From the NCBI GenBank assembly GCA_021793875.1, contig JAJYRX010000018.1:1-12374 (forward strand): 12,374 nt of DNA, in the 5' to 3' direction. Shown here piece by piece: positions 6,593-12,374 of the stretch (its first letter is position 1; the number at the start of each line of letters is the position of its first letter). Position numbers and translations under genes: made by a program. Origin of the DNA: Pseudomonadota bacterium. Its GTDB lineage: Bacteria > Pseudomonadota > Gammaproteobacteria > Burkholderiales > Burkholderiaceae_B. The notes below the pieces were generated by a model. That model did no database searches. It was not told the DNA's origin and saw only the letters and a program-made list of their open reading frames with translations.

Positions 6593-7896
6593 GCGGCATT
6601 ATCATATGGGATGTGCTTCTGCTGGTAGGGCTGCTTGTAATAGGTGTGCCCGTACCCCTTTGTTTTGCTGGTGCCGTAATATTCTTGCTAATGTTTGGCG
6701 ATATTGGTAGCGCGGCATTTCTTGTGGGTGCGGGATATGGAAAAATATCTTCTGTAGTTATCATTGCGTTACCGTTATATATCCTTGCCGGAAATATTAT
6801 GAGTCAGGGCGGTATAGCAAACCGCCTTATAGACTTGGCTGATAGTATTTTCGGTCGTATGAAGGGTGGATTAGGTGTTGTTGTTATTGTGACAACAGCA
6901 GTTTTTGGTGCCATTTCAGGAATGGCATCATCGGCCGTCGCGGCTGTAGGAACAATAATGATACCCCGCATGGTTGAGCGGGGGTATGACCGCTCTTATG
7001 CCACTACACTTGTAGCTTCGTCATCAGTGCTTGCTCTTCTTATACCTCCTAGTGCAGCAATGATTCTGTATGGATGGGTTACAGGCACCTCTATAGCTGC
7101 TTCATTTCTTGCCCCAGTACTTCCAGGGTTGGTTCTTATTTTGCTGTTTATGTTCTGGAACCGTGTGTTTGCTGGGCGTATGGGGATAGCAATTGTAGAG
7201 CAGGCAGAGAACATTAGCGCAGCCCGTAATATAGTGCAAAAAACACGCAGTGCAGGTTTTGCTTTATTAATGCCTCTGATAATACTGGGTTGTATATACG
7301 GTGGGGTAACAACTCCAACAGAGGCTGCTGCTATAGCAGTAGTTTATGCTGTGCCAGTAAGCATGTTTTTATATCGTGAGCTTGGTTTAAAAGGTGCTTG
7401 GGAAGTTTTATGGCGCAGCGGTCAAACTACTGGGGTATTGCTGGTATTAGTATTTTTTGCAGCGATGTATAGCCGTGTCTTGACCATGGAAAATGTGCCG
7501 CAGCAAATACTTGCAGGGTTTTTGATGATTAGCGAAAACCCAATAATACTTTTGCTATTGGTTAACTTGTTTTTAATAATTGTTGGCATGCTTATGGAAG
7601 ATGTAAGTGGTATCTTGCTTGCCGCTCCCATGCTGTTGCCGGTGGTAATGAAAGCAGGAGTAGATCCTGTGCATTTCGCAGCAATAGTGGCAACAAACTT
7701 AGGCATGGGGTTAATAACACCGCCAACGGCACCAATACTTTATTTTTCTGCTCTGGTAGGTAAAACCTCATTAGGTCCCATGCTTAAATATACGCTGGTG
7801 TTTGTATTCCTCGCTTATTTGCCAGTGGTGCTTTTAACCACATTTGTTCCTCAGCTGTCTATGTTTTTGCCTCGCCTGCTACTGGGTATAGGGTAA
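6589..7896 (+). CDS. TRAP transporter large membrane subunit (DctM family)
   Basis: This 435-residue, highly hydrophobic protein is the usual length for the DctM channel subunit, with about 11-12 membrane segments. It drives sodium- or proton-coupled uptake of substrate brought by the DctP-type protein. Family features include ALPLYILAGNIM, the re-entrant-loop-like GAISGMASSAVAAVGTI, SSSVLALLIPPSAAMILYG, GGVTTPTEAAAIAVVYA and NLGMGLITPPTAPILYF near the end. Its ATG overlaps the DctQ stop codon (ATGA). The substrate is not readable from this subunit. Confidence 0.95.
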   Translation: MSGIIIWDVLLLVGLLVIGVPVPLCFAGAVIFLLMFGDIGSAAFLVGAGYGKISSVVIIALPLYILAGNIMSQGGIANRLIDLADSIFGRMKGGLGVVVIVTTAVFGAISGMASSAVAAVGTIMIPRMVERGYDRSYATTLVASSSVLALLIPPSAAMILYGWVTGTSIAASFLAPVLPGLVLILLFMFWNRVFAGRMGIAIVEQAENISAARNIVQKTRSAGFALLMPLIILGCIYGGVTTPTEAAAIAVVYAVPVSMFLYRELGLKGAWEVLWRSGQTTGVLLVLVFFAAMYSRVLTMENVPQQILAGFLMISENPIILLLLVNLFLIIVGMLMEDVSGILLAAPMLLPVVMKAGVDPVHFAAIVATNLGMGLITPPTAPILYFSALVGKTSLGPMLKYTLVFVFLAYLPVVLLTTFVPQLSMFLPRLLLGIG

Positions 7897-7922
7897 AACA
7901 ACTACTATTAACGAGGTTTGTC

Positions 7923-9251
7923 TTGAAGCAAAGTTACAACCTGAAAGGCGAAAGGCAGTTTTTTGAGAGCTTGCCAGAGCTCAAAAAGGTTCATGGTGAA
8001 GAACGCCTTAGTATCGCAATAATTGGCTCGGGAATAATCGGATTATCGTCTGCTATATGGATGCAAAATGCTGGTCACAATGTGACCATAATAGATAGTA
8101 ATATACCTGAGGCCGGGCGCTCTTATGAGAGGGCTAGTAGTTATGGCAATGCCTGTACTATGGCTTACGGTGCTGTTTTGCCTATAGCCATGCCTGGAGT
8201 TTTGCGACAAGTTCCCGGTATGTTAATAGATAGAGAAGGGCCTCTTTCCATATTTTGGCGTGATCTTCCTACCTTAATGCCATGGTTAATTTCTTTTTTA
8301 AAGTCCAGCACGCCAAAAGAAGTTGACCGCATAGTTGGTGTTTTAGGCATATTAATGCGTTATGCTGAAGCGGGAAATTCGTTTTTAATAGATAGTGCAG
8401 GTGCGCAAGACCTTCTTGTGCGTAATTCCTGTTTGTATTTGTACCGGAATGAGCGCCAGTTTAGTCTTGCTGAACCTGATATTAAGCTAAGGCAGCGCGA
8501 GGGTGTAAATATGCAGGTGTTAAGTGCCGAGGCTATAAGAGAAAGGGAGCCTAATCTGGCACCGTTTTATCATAAGGGCTTGCTGTTTTCCGACGCTTAT
8601 CATGTTGATAATCCGCACAAGCTTGCTTTACGCTTGTTTGAGAGTTTTAAAAAATCTGGTGGTAGTTTCATAAGGTCAGACGTCGACCGCATAAGCTCAA
8701 CAAATGCGGGGATGGAGCTAGCATTTAGTAATAATAAGAAATTGTTTGATCGGGCTATTATTGCGGCAGGCTCGTGGTCTAAAAGTTTAGCCCGTATGGT
8801 TGGTGACAATATCCGTTTAGATACCGAGCGTGGCTATCACGTGTTTTTTCCAAGTTCCGAAAGGCTATTGAGCGCGCCCACTTGCTACCCAGATACCGGT
8901 TTTTATTTAACTCCCTTGAGTAATGGTATTAGGGCTGCTGGTACTGTAGAGCTAGGGGGCCTAGACAGGCCTACCAGAACCGTTAGAACCGATGTCATAT
9001 CAAGGCGTGCAAAGCGTTTGTTGCCCAAGTTGGGGGAGCCAGATAGTACGTGGCTTGGTTTCAGACCCAGTATGCCGGACTCCTTACCGGTTATAGGGCT
9101 ATCTCCAACAGATAGTCGTGTTGCTTATGCATTTGGTCATGGGCACATAGGTTTAACTTTATCCGGTATTACCGGTAGGTTGGTTTGTGATCTTATAAAT
9201 GGTAACAAGCTGCCATTCGATATATCTGATCTGCGTCCAGATCGTTATTAA
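7923..9251 (+). CDS. FAD-dependent amino-acid oxidoreductase (DadA/DAO family)
   Basis: This 442-residue flavoenzyme has the Rossmann FAD motif IIGSGIIGLSSA (34-44) with D58 at the end of the second strand. It also has the DadA-type stretch ERASSYGNACTMAYG, and the C-terminal WLGFRPSMPDSLPVIG (377-392) and FGHGHIGLTLSG (404-415) segments of the DAO fold. The family oxidises D-amino or N-substituted amino acids to oxo acids or dealkylated products, passing electrons to the respiratory chain or oxygen. No signal peptide or membrane segment is seen, so it is cytoplasmic or peripherally bound. The start is TTG with GAGG at 7913-7916, 6 bases upstream; the next in-frame Met (47) lies past the FAD motif, so TTG is needed. 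About 30 residues precede the FAD motif, longer than in E. coli DadA. It lies 26 bases after the TRAP genes. The substrate could also be a methylated amine such as sarcosine or an imino acid. Confidence 0.9.
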   Translation: MKQSYNLKGERQFFESLPELKKVHGEERLSIAIIGSGIIGLSSAIWMQNAGHNVTIIDSNIPEAGRSYERASSYGNACTMAYGAVLPIAMPGVLRQVPGMLIDREGPLSIFWRDLPTLMPWLISFLKSSTPKEVDRIVGVLGILMRYAEAGNSFLIDSAGAQDLLVRNSCLYLYRNERQFSLAEPDIKLRQREGVNMQVLSAEAIREREPNLAPFYHKGLLFSDAYHVDNPHKLALRLFESFKKSGGSFIRSDVDRISSTNAGMELAFSNNKKLFDRAIIAAGSWSKSLARMVGDNIRLDTERGYHVFFPSSERLLSAPTCYPDTGFYLTPLSNGIRAAGTVELGGLDRPTRTVRTDVISRRAKRLLPKLGEPDSTWLGFRPSMPDSLPVIGLSPTDSRVAYAFGHGHIGLTLSGITGRLVCDLINGNKLPFDISDLRPDRY

Positions 9252-9269
9252 TCATTTAGAGGTTCTAAT

Positions 9270-10007
9270 ATGAGCAGATTTTATGTTCGTCCTCACGCGG
9301 AAAGTTACGGGCACGATATAGGCATAATAATGCTCGATTGTAGAACCCCATTTGTGCCCGGTGACGTTGGTAATGCGAGCACATATAATTATCCTGTTTT
9401 GTACAAAACTGTTGAGGGCCTTACACTACAAAAAGTAATACAAGAGGGAGACTTAAAGTTTGTTGATCAGGTTGTTGATGCCGCAGTTTATTTAGAGTCC
9501 CAGGGTGTTCGTGCAATTACAAGTGATTGCGGATATATGTTGTGGTTCCAAGATGCAGTTGCCGAGGCGGTTTCGGTACCTGTAATGCTTTCTAGCCTTA
9601 TACAGCTACCATTTATTGCTTCGACTCTTAGTAGTGATCAGGCTATAGGGATAATATGTGCAAATAAGCAGAGGTTGCCGAATGACTTGCTAGAAAAGGC
9701 TTATCCTAATGCTAACAGGCCTATTCATATTGTTGGGTTAGAAGATCAGCCGAACTTTAGAGGGCCTATTCTAGATGAAACTCCCGTATTGGACTTTAAT
9801 GAAGTTCAACGAGAAGTTTTAAGTACAACTGAAAAACTTGTTGCTGAAAACCCTAATATTGGTGCAATATTATTAGAGTGTTCTAATTTGCCCCCTTATG
9901 CATCTGCAATTTCAAACTTAACAGGGTTGCCAGTTTTTGATTTTATAACCATGATAGATTATGTGCGAGCAGCGTCAAGGCGTAAACCATACGCTGGGCA
10001 TTACTAA
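9270..10007 (+). CDS. Aspartate/glutamate/hydantoin racemase-family protein
   Basis: This 245-residue protein fits the cofactor-independent Asp/Glu racemase superfamily (PF01177). It has the two expected catalytic cysteines, C87 in ITSDCGYM and C204 in ILLECSNLPP, one in each half of the pseudo-symmetric fold. The N-terminal RTPFVPGDVGNASTYNYPV region is conserved in a subgroup found near transport and amino-acid oxidation genes. Relatives include amino-acid and hydantoin racemases, maleate isomerase, arylmalonate decarboxylase and the EutA protein of ectoine-use clusters, so the reaction is not fixed. With the DadA-like gene upstream, a racemase supplying the isomer that the flavoenzyme oxidises is the simplest reading. 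The ATG has AGAGG at 9258-9262 with a 7-base gap, and the gene lies 18 bases after its neighbour. It is the last gene of the cassette; no clear terminator follows. Confidence 0.88.
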   Translation: MSRFYVRPHAESYGHDIGIIMLDCRTPFVPGDVGNASTYNYPVLYKTVEGLTLQKVIQEGDLKFVDQVVDAAVYLESQGVRAITSDCGYMLWFQDAVAEAVSVPVMLSSLIQLPFIASTLSSDQAIGIICANKQRLPNDLLEKAYPNANRPIHIVGLEDQPNFRGPILDETPVLDFNEVQREVLSTTEKLVAENPNIGAILLECSNLPPYASAISNLTGLPVFDFITMIDYVRAASRRKPYAGHY

Positions 10008-10062
10008 CTAGTTGCGCACTCACGAATTTTTTACGCTCGCTATATACATATTTTATTTGTCA

Positions 10063-10071
10063 TGCTACAAT
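10063..10071 (+). promoter_or_regulatory. Extended -10-like promoter candidate for rplC operon
   Basis: TGC-TACAAT at 10063-10071 matches an extended -10 element (TGn followed by a near-consensus TACAAT). It lies in the 169-bp gap between the racemase gene and rplC. Upstream is a very AT-rich stretch (TATATACATATTTTATTT) that could act as a weak -35 or UP-like element, but no TTGACA is present at 16-18 bases. A start near 10078 would give a leader of about 99 bases. Such a promoter would be needed because rplC is cut off from rpsJ by the cassette and a terminator. Confidence 0.45.
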
Positions 10072-10077
10072 AATCCG

Positions 10078-10176
10078 CTTTAGCCAAAGTTTTATCTTGG
10101 TTATTAATAAAACGTGCACAAAAAGTGCGTGCTTTAAATTAGCCCCGGCCAATCGAAGTCGGGAATGGAGAAACAA
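10078..10176 (+). promoter_or_regulatory. Structured 5' leader ahead of rplC
   Basis: Two hairpins can be drawn in the likely leader. The first pairs CGTGCAC (10113-10119) with GTGCGTG (10125-10131) around an AAAAA loop, using two G-U pairs. The second pairs CCCGGC (10144-10149) with GTCGGG (10158-10163) around an 8-base loop, with one G-U pair. The second ends three bases before the GGAG ribosome binding site (10167-10170), where it could affect translation. A weaker CCAAAG/CTTGG pairing lies upstream. In E. coli ribosomal protein L4 controls the S10 operon through a leader ahead of rpsJ; whether this leader plays that part is only a hypothesis. Confidence 0.35.
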
Positions 10177-10860
10177 ATGTCGAATACGACACCAACACCA
10201 GCCGCATGGCGGCTTGGCTTGTTAGGGCGTAAAGTAGGCATGACACGTATATTCACAGATGACGGCGAGTCTATACCCGTAACTGTGTTAGACGTATCAG
10301 GCAATCGCGTCACTCAGGTCAAGACCCAGGAAACCGATGGTTATGCGGCAATACAGGTAGCTTATGGCACACGCCGCCCAACGCGTGTAAGCAAGCCATT
10401 GGCAGGCCATTATGCTAAGGCTGGCGCCGAGGCTGGTAGCTTGCTAAAAGAATTCCGCCTTGATCCCTCAGTAGTATCAGAATACAACCCTGGTGACTCT
10501 ATCAGTGTTGAGAGTGTATTTGAGGAAGGCCAGAAAGTAGACGTTACCGGAACCACAATAGGTAAGGGTTTCGCAGGAACTATAAAGCGTCACAACTTCA
10601 GCGGACAAAACGCATCTCACGGTAACTCGGTGTCTCACCGCGTACCAGGCTCTATTGGTCATTCACAAGATCCAGGTCGTGTGTTCCCAGGTAAGAAAAT
10701 GGCTGGTCACATGGGTAATGTAACTCGCACTATACAAAATCTCGATATAGTAAGGGTAGACGCCGAGCGTGGTCTGTTGTTAGTAAAAGGCGCTGTGCCT
10801 GGTCACAAAAACGGCAATGTAATCGTACGCCGTTCACTTAAAAAATTTAAAGGAGCCTAA
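10177..10860 (+). CDS. rplC: 50S ribosomal protein L3
   Basis: L3 is an early 50S assembly protein that binds 23S rRNA near the peptidyl-transferase centre. The sequence carries LGRKVGMTRIFTDDGESIPV, DVTGTTIGKGFAGTIKRH and SHGNSVSHRVPGSIGHSQDP. The Gln of HSQDPG (Q164) aligns with the Gln of E. coli L3 that PrmB methylates. The chosen ATG has GGAG at 10167-10170 six bases upstream. An in-frame ATG at 10165 would add MEKQ, but it overlaps that ribosome binding site. Even so, about 12 residues (SNTTPTPAAWRL) precede the usual L3 start, and the tail VRRSLKKFKGA is slightly long. This gene normally follows rpsJ directly; here it starts the second part of the S10 operon. The next gene begins 2 bases after its stop. 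Confidence 0.98.
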   Translation: MSNTTPTPAAWRLGLLGRKVGMTRIFTDDGESIPVTVLDVSGNRVTQVKTQETDGYAAIQVAYGTRRPTRVSKPLAGHYAKAGAEAGSLLKEFRLDPSVVSEYNPGDSISVESVFEEGQKVDVTGTTIGKGFAGTIKRHNFSGQNASHGNSVSHRVPGSIGHSQDPGRVFPGKKMAGHMGNVTRTIQNLDIVRVDAERGLLLVKGAVPGHKNGNVIVRRSLKKFKGA

Positions 10861-10862
10861 TT

Positions 10863-11483
10863 ATGGAACTCAAGCTCCTGAATGATCAAGGTGAGGCATC
10901 GTCCACCGTACAGGCCCCAGCTACCGTGTTTGGTCGCGACTTTAATGAAGCGCTAGTTCACCAGGTAGTGGTTGCTTACCAAGCAAATGCCCGTAGTGGT
11001 ACACGTGCTCAAAAAGATCGCTCACAGGTAAGGCTTAGTGGTCGCAAGCCATGGCGTCAAAAGGGTACAGGTCGTGCCCGTGCCGGTGCTGCTTCCTCCC
11101 CGCTGTGGCGTGGTGGTGGTCGTATTTTCCCCAACTCGCCCGATGAAAACTTCACGCAAAAAGTTAACCGTAAAATGTATCGCGCAGGTTTGCGCTCCAT
11201 ACTTTCCCAGTTGGCTCGTGAAGATCGTATCGCCGTTGTCGACTCATTCTCACTTGATGCGCCAAAAACAAAGCTGGCTGCAGATAAGCTGAAAGGTATG
11301 GGTCTTGATTCGGTGTTAATTATTACCGATACGCTGGACGAAAATGTCTATCTGGCTACGCGTAATCTCACTAACGTATATGTTGTTGAGCCACGCTATG
11401 CCGATCCGCTGTCGTTGATCCACTTTAAAAAGGTTCTGATCACACGCCCGGCTATCGCTCAACTCGAGGAGATGTTGGGATGA
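10863..11483 (+). CDS. rplD: 50S ribosomal protein L4
   Basis: This 206-residue protein has the typical length for L4, a 50S protein whose long loop lines the exit tunnel. The loop region is clear in RSGTRAQKDRSQVRLSGRKPWRQKGTGRARAG and the following SPLWRGGGRIFPNSP. In E. coli L4 is also the repressor of the S10 operon, acting on the leader RNA before rpsJ and antiterminating less or more with NusA; this makes the split operon here of regulatory interest. AGGAG at 10851-10855 precedes the ATG by 7 bases. Its stop overlaps the rplW start by 4 bases. Confidence 0.99.
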   Translation: MELKLLNDQGEASSTVQAPATVFGRDFNEALVHQVVVAYQANARSGTRAQKDRSQVRLSGRKPWRQKGTGRARAGAASSPLWRGGGRIFPNSPDENFTQKVNRKMYRAGLRSILSQLAREDRIAVVDSFSLDAPKTKLAADKLKGMGLDSVLIITDTLDENVYLATRNLTNVYVVEPRYADPLSLIHFKKVLITRPAIAQLEEMLG

Positions 11484-11776
11484 ACGTCGAACGTCTGATG
11501 CAAGTTGTGCTGGCTCCGGTAATCACCGAGAAAGCCACCAACATAGCCGAACAAAATCAGCAAATCGCTTTTCGCGTTGCTCTGGATGCAACTAAGCCTG
11601 AAATTAAGGCTGCTATTGAACACTTATTCAAAGTAGAAGTTGAGTCTGTCCAGGTTCTTAACCAGAAGGGCAAAGCAAAACGATTTGGCCGTTTCACAGG
11701 TCGCCGCCGTAATGAGCGTAAAGCATATGTAACGCTTAAAGACGGTCAGGAATTCGACTTTTCAGAGGTGAACTAA
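11480..11776 (+). CDS. rplW: 50S ribosomal protein L23
   Basis: This 98-residue protein has the normal bacterial L23 length. L23 sits at the tunnel exit and is the docking site for trigger factor and SRP. Recognisable parts are VLAPVITEKATNIAEQNQQIAFRV at the start, the FKVEVESVQVLNQKGKAKRFGR loop and the RRNERKAYVTLKDGQEFDF end. It is translationally coupled to rplD through an ATGA overlap and lies 1 base before rplB. Confidence 0.99.
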   Translation: MNVERLMQVVLAPVITEKATNIAEQNQQIAFRVALDATKPEIKAAIEHLFKVEVESVQVLNQKGKAKRFGRFTGRRRNERKAYVTLKDGQEFDFSEVN

Positions 11777-11777
11777 T

Positions 11778-12374
11778 ATGGCACTCGTAAAAGTCAAACC
11801 AACATCGCCAGGTCGCCGTGGCATGATTAAAGTGGTAAACCCGCATCTACATAAGGGTGGTCCACATGAAGCTCTACTGGAAAAGAAAGTCCGCAGCTCA
11901 GGCCGTAATCATAATGGTCACATTACAGTAAGAAGCCGTGGGGGCGGTCATCGCAAACACTACCGTGTTATCGACTTCCGTCGTACTAAAGATAACATCC
12001 CAGCACGTGTAGAGCGTATAGAGTACGATCCAAATCGTACCGCTCACATAGCTTTGGTTTGTTATGCTGATGGTGAGCGTCGTTATATTATTGCGCCACG
12101 CAGTTTGCAGGTTAATTCTGTAATCATGTCCGGCCAAGATGCTCCAATCAGAGTGGGTAACACACTGCCAATTCGTAATATACCTGTTGGTGCAACAATA
12201 CATTGTATAGAGCTGCAGCCAGGTAAGGGGGCGCAGTTGGCTCGCTCAGCCGGTGCTTCTGCAGTGCTTCTAGCTCGTGAAGGTAGCTATGCTCAGGTAC
12301 GTTTACGTTCTGGCGAAGTACGTCGTATACATATAGATTGCCGTGCCACTATTGGTGAGGTCGGCAACAACGAA
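11778..12374 (+). CDS. rplB: 50S ribosomal protein L2 (N-terminal 199 residues; runs off the window)
   Basis: The frame is open from ATG 11778 to the end of the window, covering about 199 of the usual 270-275 residues. L2 binds 23S rRNA at the peptidyl-transferase centre and the inter-subunit bridge. It is identified by KPTSPGRRGM, the RSSGRNHNGHITVRSRGGGHR segment, HYRVIDFRR, ERIEYDPNRTAHIALV and the QPGKGAQLARSAGASA region. GAGG at 11765-11768 lies 9 bases before the ATG. The order rplC-rplD-rplW-rplB is the normal S10 operon order from this point. Confidence 0.98.
   Translation, partial: MALVKVKPTSPGRRGMIKVVNPHLHKGGPHEALLEKKVRSSGRNHNGHITVRSRGGGHRKHYRVIDFRRTKDNIPARVERIEYDPNRTAHIALVCYADGERRYIIAPRSLQVNSVIMSGQDAPIRVGNTLPIRNIPVGATIHCIELQPGKGAQLARSAGASAVLLAREGSYAQVRLRSGEVRRIHIDCRATIGEVGNNE

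Noticed and set aside
4999..10007. Ectoine catabolism (uehABC-eut) operon
   Set aside because: A MocR-type regulator, TRAP genes and a racemase-family protein fit in part, but the ectoine hydrolase and deacetylase genes that define the pathway are absent from the window.
511..10114. Shared 8-mer ATAAAACG near both borders of the cassette (511-518 and 10107-10114) as a target-site duplication
   Set aside because: It is short, AT-rich and not at the exact borders. With no transposase or integrase present, chance is the better explanation.
485..10176. Prophage, integron, CRISPR or defence island in the inserted segment
   Set aside because: No integrase, transposase, phage gene, nuclease, toxin-antitoxin pair or spacer-repeat array is present; all seven genes are transport, regulation or metabolism.
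11898..12203. Minus-strand open frame of about 101 codons
   Set aside because: It is antisense to rplB, which is unmistakable L2 in the + frame.

Overview
The window is from a gammaproteobacterium-like genome. The genes at both ends belong to the tuf/S10 ribosomal-protein region: the C-terminal end of EF-Tu and S10 on the left, then L3, L4, L23 and L2 on the right. Their sequences read as proteobacterial. In all sections the DNA is fairly AT-rich and uses ATA for isoleucine freely. Paired TRAP and betaine-type ABC transporters suggest a marine or saline lifestyle, but the lineage cannot be fixed from this sequence.

Layout. Positions 1-110 are the end of tuf. A GC-rich hairpin follows (131-150), then rpsJ (173-484) and a textbook rho-independent terminator (515-547). 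In most Proteobacteria rplC follows rpsJ directly. Here about 9.6 kb of non-ribosomal genes lies between them. In order these are: a single-chain glycine-betaine-type ABC transporter carrying the binding protein, permease and ATPase in one polypeptide (581-3358, +); a convergent MocR/GntR-type regulator (3371-4786, -); and, divergent from the regulator, a five-gene + strand operon (4999-10007). The operon encodes a TRAP transporter (binding protein, small and large membrane subunits), a DadA-like FAD amino-acid oxidoreductase and a two-cysteine Asp/Glu/hydantoin-type racemase. The ribosomal series resumes at rplC (10177), followed by rplD, rplW and the start of rplB, which runs off the window.

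How the parts may work together (inference). The MocR-type regulator senses an amino-containing ligand or PLP adduct and controls the 212-bp divergent promoter region. That region has four GTATGG direct repeats and a second 11-bp direct repeat. The TRAP system imports a small carboxylate or amino-acid-like compound, the racemase interconverts its stereoisomers, and the FAD enzyme oxidises one of them. The ABC fusion probably imports quaternary amines such as betaines, and may supply the same pathway or act separately in osmoprotection. The substrate cannot be named from sequence.

The insertion separates rpsJ from the rest of the S10 operon. The terminator closes the tuf-rpsJ unit. An extended -10-like element at 10063-10071 and a structured leader at about 10078-10176 look like a separate start for rplC-rplD-rplW-rplB. 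No integrase, transposase, tRNA or convincing terminal repeat was seen, so how the cassette arrived is unknown.
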